Program-made: the position numbers and the translations under genes
Assembly: GCA_003117195.1 (NCBI GenBank)
Contig: BDSI01000062.1
Span: forward strand, 599,726-663,725
Direction of reading: 5' to 3'
Source of the DNA: Eudorina sp. 2006-703-Eu-15
Taxonomy: Eukaryota > Chlorophyta > Chlorophyceae > Chlamydomonadales > Volvocaceae
DNA: 64,000 bases
Shown here: piece by piece, positions 57,601-64,000 of the stretch
How the letters are laid out: every line of letters starts with the position of its first letter
Position numbering within the stretch: position 1 is the stretch's first letter
Notes under the pieces: generated by a model
The model's database searches: none
Told to the model about the DNA's origin: nothing
What the model saw: only the letters and a program-made list of their open reading frames with translations

Positions 57601-60308
57601 GCCAGGGCGGCAGGGAGGAGAACGACGGCGCCCTGATGACGTCACCGGCATCCAAGACCTAGGGACGTAACGGACGTTCCGAAAACATCATTATCAAAAC
57701 CGACAGCACGGTACGGGTAAAAAATACAGGGTATGAAAAGGTGAAACGGGTACAACGAAGTAGGGCAAAACCGCCACGGGCGCCATTCACTGAGGGTTAC
57801 CGAGTCACCGCCCCTGTTATCATCGCGCCCCATTGCTGTGGCAGTATACTGATGCCAGGCTGTGACATGGCAGCAAGGCGCGAAGCGCTGTCCCGGTTGT
57901 AATGGGCCCCGACCTGCCCACCCACCGGATTTTGACCCGTGGGCCAAGGTGACCCGTCAGTGACCCGTGGGCCGAGGTAACCGACACCGCAGTGATGACC
58001 CCTGGGTCCGACCGCTCACCTCCACCATAGATCCCCAAGATGACCTCAGCGCCGCCACCTCCGCTTCCTCCGTACTCTCCAATCGCCACACCGCCGAGGG
58101 AGACGGCGGCGGCGGCGAGGCGGTGCCGTACGGCTCCTCGGCACCCGGCAGTGATAGCCGCCACGGCGGCTGACGAGTTGCCGGGGTTATGCGCACCCGG
58201 GGTGCCTGACAATCCGGCCAGGAGGACCCACACGTTGTCGTACTGCACCCATCTGCCGTACTCGGGGTATGAGGGCATCCGGCAGCGGTTGTAGGTACCG
58301 TCGTCATGGTCGCGGACAACACGGCTGTGGCGGCGACGGCGGCGGCGGACGGGCCGATGCCGTCGGCAACCGAAGGGATTGCGATGAGGGCGCCGTCCGC
58401 GGAGGAGGTGGTCTCAACCATGGGTACGGCGGCCTGGAAGCTGAAAAGACAGGGCGGCGGCGTGGCGGTGGATCCGGCGGTGGCCGAGATGGGCGACACG
58501 GCCGCGTCCGCCGACCGGGTATGTGCGCCAGAGTCCGGCTGCTGCTGCTGCGGCGGCGGCGGCAGCGACAGAGATACGAGTGGCGGCGCCGCCGCCGTCG
58601 CCAGCGGCGGCGGCTGCGGCGGCAGTGCTTCCAACAGCATCTGGAGGCAGTTTGACGAGAGCCGAGGCCCCGCCAGACGGCGCCGTTGGGCCGGTCGGCG
58701 TCGTGTCTGGGTGCCGCCCTCTAGCTGCGGCGACGGCGGCGGCGGCGGCAGCGGCGACGGCGGTGGCAGCAGCGCCGTCGGCCCCGCCGCCGTCAACGAC
58801 GGCGGCGACGACGGAAGCACGGAGCGCCCGCTGGTGCGCTGCAGTACGGCAACCAGGCTGGCGACGAGCTCCTGAAGCGACCTGATCTGACCCGACAGGA
58901 CCTGTACAGATAGGTGCGGATTGCGCTCCGAATCCAGCGATTCTGGCTCCGGAACCGGATAATGCTGCGCGGACAGCCTGTACTGCTGCTCGTCAAGCCC
59001 GTACTGCAGCGACCGCGTCGGCGACTGATCGGGTTGCTGCGGCGGCGCCGCCGCCAGGGATTGAGTAGGCGTTGCTGGCGGTGTGGGTCGACTGGGGCTA
59101 CCTTTACCTGCCGTCGCACGAGGCGACTCGCCACTGCCGCGGATGGCGGGTCGGTCTTCACCGTCGGTGAAGAAGGGCCTGGCGGCGCCGACGGCGCCGA
59201 CGGCAGTGGCGGCGGCGCCGACGGCAGTGGCGGCGGCGACTGCGGCGGCGGTGGCGGCGGCTGTCAAATCCTCTACCACGGCCTCACTTACAGCGTCCAC
59301 ATCAAGCCACGCGGGCCGAGGCAGCAACCTCAACCTTGGCGACGCTGAGGCCAGCCGATCCACGAGCTTGTCGTACATGGATCCGCCGTACACGCCGCCG
59401 CCAGCGCCCGCGCCGTCGCCGCCAGCCGCCCCTACGTCCGTTGAGCGCGGATCAGCAATACCAGCCTGGTGCTGATCGCCTCGGGATAAACTCTGGAGAA
59501 GTGCTGGGGGAGAATCCGACGGGCCGACTGCGACACCAGCGACGGCGGCGCCGGCGCCGCCAACGCCTTCACCGTCGCTGGCATCCAATCCTCCCTCGGC
59601 AGGTCGTGACGGAAGAATAAGGCTGGCCGACTGGGCAGCGGTCGAAATCGGATGGGATTCCATATGTTGATTGTCGTGCATATGACGGCTGGTGGTTCCG
59701 GAGCGTCCGGTGGTTGGGATCCCCGGGCCGTTCGGGGGTCGCTCGCCAACCCAGGCAACGTCGCACCCACGGAGGGTGACGCCGCCACTGACGCGGTCGT
59801 GATTGTCATTGTCGTACGCGTCGTACTGGGTTTCGGAGTCGGTGCGGTCGGTCTCGCCGTCGCACAGGTAGTACGACACGCCGCCGGCCGACCGCGCGCG
59901 GTCGGCGCGACCTGGGTGGACGAGCAACGTGACGTACGGCAGGGCCTCTGCAGGATTCGAAGTACGACAACAGCGGGAGATATGTTTGGGGGACAGACGG
60001 GGTCACAACATCGGAAAAGAGCACTATTTATGAGCAGCAGTCAGGGTGAGCTGGGGTGAGAGCGCGCATGCATCGACAAACAGCTGGCTTACCCGCTGCC
60101 GGGACTGGTGCGGGCGACGAATGGGCGCGACACCTCAGAGCGATTCGGGAGGGCGGTTGGCCGAGTGGCGCAGGCCGGAAGGCGGAGGTGTGGGGCGACT
60201 GCGGCGGCTCGTCCAGGTCGGGCTGTCTTGACCAGATGCTGCAGCCGTACCACGCCGTCTCATCCGCCGTAGCTCTTCGAGTCCGACTGTTGGAATGACG
60301 CTGGTCAT
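54615..60308 (-). CDS. Large low-complexity protein with C-terminal GAS2-related (GAR-like) motif
   Basis: Exons in transcript order: 60308-60251 (may extend right; frame open to 60572), 59947-58020, 57290-56370, 55836-55336, 54959-54615. All phases agree, 1250 residues plus stop. The N-terminus is MTSVIPTVGLEELRRMRR joined to EALPYVTLLVHPG, then VSYYLCDGETDRTDSE. Long Ala/Gly/Pro/Gln-rich stretches follow, with a helical segment LSGQIRSLQELVASLVAVLQ. Conserved-looking short segments are LGDDFWTRAAAAWGQ, DPSFHEARK+VYRRSWRQSL, ESDECRWVRRLLAPDI and QYQERMVDSAVAALGSVFEA. The last exon reads YTYGLDRRRLRMKMLPDGRL then AVRRGSGWEELTLALAKL, resembling the GAS2/GAR microtubule-binding motif (...VRVGGGW--L--FL). 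If that is right, the protein may bind microtubules (inference). No calponin-homology domain is seen. The first exon and its start are the least certain parts. Confidence 0.72.
55947..56022 (+). repeat. Dispersed intronic element, copy d
   Basis: GTGTCATTTACTTCCGTCGC, CTACATCACCTGTTACACTG, GACTTCGCTTATCGTGGCTC, then TCTTTTACACAC. It lies in the intron 55837-56369 of the GAR-like gene, antisense to it. Confidence 0.85.
56291..56366 (+). repeat. Dispersed intronic element, copy e
   Basis: Near-identical to copy d over ~75 bp. On the coding (minus) strand it begins at the exon 56370 donor, so the donor GTGGGTGTAAAAG is part of the element. Confidence 0.85.
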
Positions 60309-63017
60309 AATCAAGTTTGACGACGTTGCTGCTTCGGCTGTCTCTGGTGGAGTTTGCTGAGCGGCGATGGATGCCGGAATGTCCACCGGCGCCGTCTGAG
60401 CGCTCCAACGAGCAAGTCGAAAGCATTTATGGTTAAAGATATAGATAACAGCAATGATATGCTTTGGTTGTAAACCTAAGCACAGGGAGAATGGTAATGT
60501 AGCACGTTGGGTGAATGTAACATCGCGGCAGAAAACTAATACACGAAGCTTCTCAGTATGATTGGCAGACATTCATTGAAGCAGTTTCTGAAGGCCAGTG
60601 GGGCTTCGGCAGGGTTCTTATCGTGTTCCCTGTACGAAGACGACGGTTCACCACTTCCGCTACTGCTTTAAAAACCTTGCTTCAGCACAACTCACACACA
60701 CACATATTATATTTTTGCAAAGCTTTGTTCTGTTAAGGGAAATATTGTGCGATTGCGGAAGGATGTCAGATCTTTCAATGCCCAAGGTTACAAAACGTTT
60801 TGCTTCAGATTGGCTAAAACCCTGTGCACAGGAATTGTAATGAGTGTGTATGAGTAAATTTCATAATCTCTACAATTCCATATTATCGGCGACTGCCTGT
60901 CGGCGATCCTAATAACGAGCCCACCGTGGCGCGCGCACACGTGTACACCTCGGCACTCGCCGGCACGCGCACGCGCGTTTTGACAGGAGAAGAAACCCGC
61001 ACTCGAGTCAGTTATATGCCCAACGCAAAGCAACACCCCTGCAGCCGCGGCAACGCTGTCGAGCGAGGCACAGACATTGTTCCAATCGCTCTATGAGCGA
61101 CTATTATCCAGCCCTGTCCACCTCTCCAGCAAGCAAGCCGCCACCACCTGCCACAGGGTAACATATGCCTGCGGCAAAGCCAACCACACACATACATCTA
61201 ACGACCCCGACCCCAACAGTCGACCCTCCGGGAAACCTCGTTCCTCGCCCAACAGGTAGATCTCCAAACAGGAGGGTGCAACCCTCCAAATTATAACTTA
61301 GCACGCTCGCTCCAAACAAGTCCCAAACCTCCGAACCGATTGGCCCTACCTCGGCACTCGTCGGCACATCCGCAATACGGCACGCTCCTTTCAAGCAAGT
61401 CCCAAGCTCCCAACTCATCCACACACCGCGCACCTTCTGGCGCGATGCCCGCCACACACACAGTTGTCACAGCCGTCGCAGCGCAGGATTCACAGGCAGG
61501 CAATCAAGTCCAGCGCCCACTGCGCTGCACGGCCCAGCGGGCGCGCGTCATCCAGACGTAGGGTGCTGCTGCTGCGGCGGCGGCGGCGGCCCGCCATGCA
61601 TCACGCGCGCGCATGCAGGTCCGTCCCTGCAATCCGAACGACCCCGATGCAGCACACATGATACTACGTAAGCGGGCAGTCATGCCATGGCCATGACCAT
61701 ACATGCTGCCGCAGCGGAAGGCTGGAAGTGAAGCAGCACGTGCGAGCGTGGCCATCTGGTCGCGCATCCCTGGGAGATCACCTCCAGGGCGGGAGCCAGC
61801 AGGCGTTCAGAGGGCCCTACCTGCGGAAACGGCTGCATCTCAGTCGTCTGCTGCAGGGGCCCGAGCGTGAGTTGGGCAGTGGATTTGTACTGTCGCCGCC
61901 TCAGCCGGCCGGGCTGCTGGACAGCACCGCGGGTCACTTTGCATCCGTCACAGTCCGTCCGTCCGTCCGTCCGTCGGACTCTATGTATCTGCCCGGCAGG
62001 ATCTGTCCTTTCCTTGTGGATCGCCTTCCATCACAGCCCGTCCGCCGGATTTCGCCCGTGTATTCCGTCCGTCGCCAGGGTCCTCCCTTTCCCAGAGAGG
62101 ATGTGCGTGGCGGCCCATGCACGTGCACGCGTGGCGGCCCATGCACGTGCACGCGTGGCGGCCCTGCGCCCTGCCTGCCACTGTAAGAAAGGCCGGAACG
62201 TGCCCCGGTGGATGGAGCATCTGGGATGCTCTTCATTCGTTGTTGATGACACGCGCGCATCTTCAAGGAAAGTAGACCCCAACTAACTGGGGCTGCTGTG
62301 CCCTCTTCCCTGCTGCTGGCAGCTACTGGGTGGCATATCCTGCCCGACGATAGATGCAAGGCTGGAGTATCGAGGCATGCGCTGAACCCGTTAGTTCCCT
62401 CCACTGTGCCCGATACAGGATACGTGGTACGGCCCAATCCCGTGGGCCGCATGGGTAAGGGAGGATAGGGATGGGGATACCTGCTGAAAGGAAATGCCGA
62501 CGGGTGCTATGTGAGCAACGTTTTTTTACACGCCTTGCTTACGTAGCAGGGCTTAACCACGTCCTTTCAGTCGCCTGTCTCGCCATGTCCCATGCCGTGC
62601 GTTCATGTTTGAGTGCAGTCGGTGCATTGCCAGTCCGCGCGTTCATGCGTTCATGATTGGATGCAATCGATAAATGCTTGTTGACAGCAGGGCATTTGGT
62701 ATCCCGTAGGTCGTGGCAAATGATCAGCCGCTGTCACTCGTCATTAGGCACCTTTTAAAAGGCCGAATCAAATACATACAAGGGGACATAGCAAGCGGAC
62801 ATCATCCGAATACGCTCGACTTCGGTTGTAACTGTGGAACTTTCCGTCGATGAAATTAGGCGGATCCATGCAGGATCCAGGTCAAGTTCCACTTCGCGTG
62901 CGCTCTCACTGCCTTGAGGCTATGTGTCTGTGAATATTTTTGAGCCAATGCCAATTGTGTGAACTTATACAAAATATATATAGCTACTTACAACTTGCTC
63001 ATACGTTGACGAGCACG
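60309..63017. other. Intergenic between GAR-like and F-box genes
   Basis: The flanking genes diverge, so both promoters should be here. No other gene is supported. It contains a 7-bp-stem hairpin GGAGGGTGCAACCCTCC (61269-61285), a CCGT tract (61951-61976) and 2.5 units of a 24-bp repeat at 62105-62162 (GCGTGGCGGCCC plus ATGCACGTGCAC). Confidence 0.45.
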
Positions 63018-63779
63018 ATGACGCGCAAGCGTAACAAGAGTACTGGTACTGCCGGGAAGGCTCCTGTGGACGGTATTGCAGAGGATGCAACTTATAGCCC
63101 CGTGGACGCGCTGCCCAACGAGACCCTGCTGTTGGTCTTCGCGAAGCTGCAGTTTCCATCCCGTCAATATGCAGCCCTTGGTGAGCCTAGATTCTACGAA
63201 TGACTGCATAACATACCATATGCAAATCTATAATTGTCTTCACTCGTTGCGGCCTGGGTGTGCTACTGGGTTCGCTTGGCAGCCGTTCGCCCTTGGGCCG
63301 AGAGCCAGACTTCTGCTCCCACCGAGTCGTCCAACTCCCGTTGCTCAAGCGAACGCCCACTGTTCAGCGAGCTTTGGTTGCTCCCCCATCACAATGCGCA
63401 GACTTAAACATATGACTGCTTGGCTGCGACGGGCTTCTTCCCTTGCCAAACCGGAACATCACCCCTGGCCCCATCAAGCAGCAGTCCTCATCGTGTCCGG
63501 CATGGCCCCATTTCCATCCGATCCAACACCTCCCTTAGCTCCAACCCCTTATTCCCGACTTCTTAGCGCCAAGGCCCTATTGCCGCCGCTAATCAAACGC
63601 ATCCTTTCCCCGGCACACCCTTGGCACCCCGGGTGCCGTCCCCAGTGTGCCGGCGGTGGCGCGAGCTGCTCCAGGAGCCGCAGTTCTGCCGCCACCTTGC
63701 CCCGGGTCAGAGCCTCACTGAGGCGCTGCGGGCTTGCGGCCCGGGGGACACCCTCATCTGCCCGCCGGGCATGTACCAG
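63018..63779 (+). CDS. F-box protein, probably with beta-helix domain (5' part only)
   Basis: Predicted substrate adaptor of an SCF ubiquitin ligase. Exons 63018-63180 and 63646-63779; the phase-1 junction agrees, and the donor at 63780 shows that the gene continues past the right edge. Residues 1-28 are basic/polar (MTRKRNKSTG). The F-box follows: VDALPNETLLLVFAKLQFPS joined across the intron to RQYAALVCRRWRELLQEPQF then CRHL. It then reads LTEALRACGPGDTLICPPGMYQ, which matches the start of a right-handed parallel beta-helix (A-x-x-A--GDTI-x-x-x-PG-Y) as in FBXO10/FBXO11-type proteins; that domain choice is inference from one segment. The start is the first ATG downstream of an AT-rich stretch; an upstream in-frame ATG at 62940 would add 26 residues. 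Confidence 0.82.
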
Positions 63780-64000
63780 GTAGGCGGGGGCGAGGGGTCG
63801 CGGGGGGCCCGCAGGGCTCGGCCGCCCCGCAGGGGTGGATGAGTTGATTCCTTCGGTATGGACATGGGTGCGAGTGGGTGCGTTGAGCGCGAACGGAGAA
63901 TGGGTCCACTGTGGGACGAGAGGTACGCGAGTACCAGTTCATTGTATCTTGGGGGATTGACCCCCCCTGGCAGCAGCTCAGTATAAATATGTCTACCAGT

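Noticed and set aside
61269..61285. GGAGGGTGCAACCCTCC hairpin as a transcription terminator
   Set aside because: Intrinsic terminators of this kind do not apply to nuclear genes, and no gene ends next to it.
1..64000. tRNA, rRNA or CRISPR content
   Set aside because: I saw no T-loop-like GGTTCGAAT boxes in a tRNA context, no rRNA segments and no regularly spaced short palindromic repeats with unique spacers; the tandem arrays present are minisatellites.

Overview
The window looks like nuclear DNA of a volvocine green alga (Chlamydomonas/Gonium/Volvox group). The evidence is very GC-rich genes, short exons split by GT-AG introns, Gly/Ala-rich insertions inside conserved domains, and proline-rich (hydroxyproline-glycoprotein type) secreted-like proteins. 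All exon models below were built by hand from reading frame, splice consensus and family motifs. Exon phases agree at every junction I list; none was checked against RNA.

Left block (1-17200). A minus-strand gene (exons between 6486 and 146, running off the left edge) encodes a TRPV-like cation channel: an ankyrin-repeat N-terminus, the pre-S1 'WAYGPV' motif, S1 and S2, then a ~360-residue Gly/Ala-rich stretch where S3-S6 would be expected. Next is a minus-strand SET-domain protein methyltransferase (10855-8193, N-terminus unresolved). After it, on the plus strand, lies a complete seven-exon Aurora-like protein kinase (12036-17199).

Middle block (17200-54600). This is a gene-poor, repeat-rich region organised around five plus-strand paralogues of one three-exon gene family (first exons at 23190, 33179, 38188, 45083 and 49838). 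Each has a small basic first exon, a 38-44 nt microexon encoding a hydrophobic segment, and a long Pro/Ser-rich third exon. Copy 4 is a pseudogene. Copies 1 and 2 share flanking DNA, so they arose by segmental duplication. Between the copies lie a 128-bp-arm near-perfect inverted repeat, a second long inverted repeat, a 5'-truncated non-LTR retrotransposon tail, minisatellites and microsatellites, and stretches where I see no gene.

Right block (54600-64000). A five-exon minus-strand gene (60308-54615) encodes a ~1250-residue low-complexity protein with a C-terminal GAS2-related (GAR-like) motif. At the right edge the first two exons of a plus-strand F-box protein (63018-63779) end where a beta-helix domain seems to begin.

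The most notable points are the five-member Pro-rich family with its split N-terminal hydrophobic segment, repeated local duplication of 5' splice sites in unrelated genes, a dispersed ~75-bp element found in introns and gene flanks, and the channel with a very long S2-S3 insertion.
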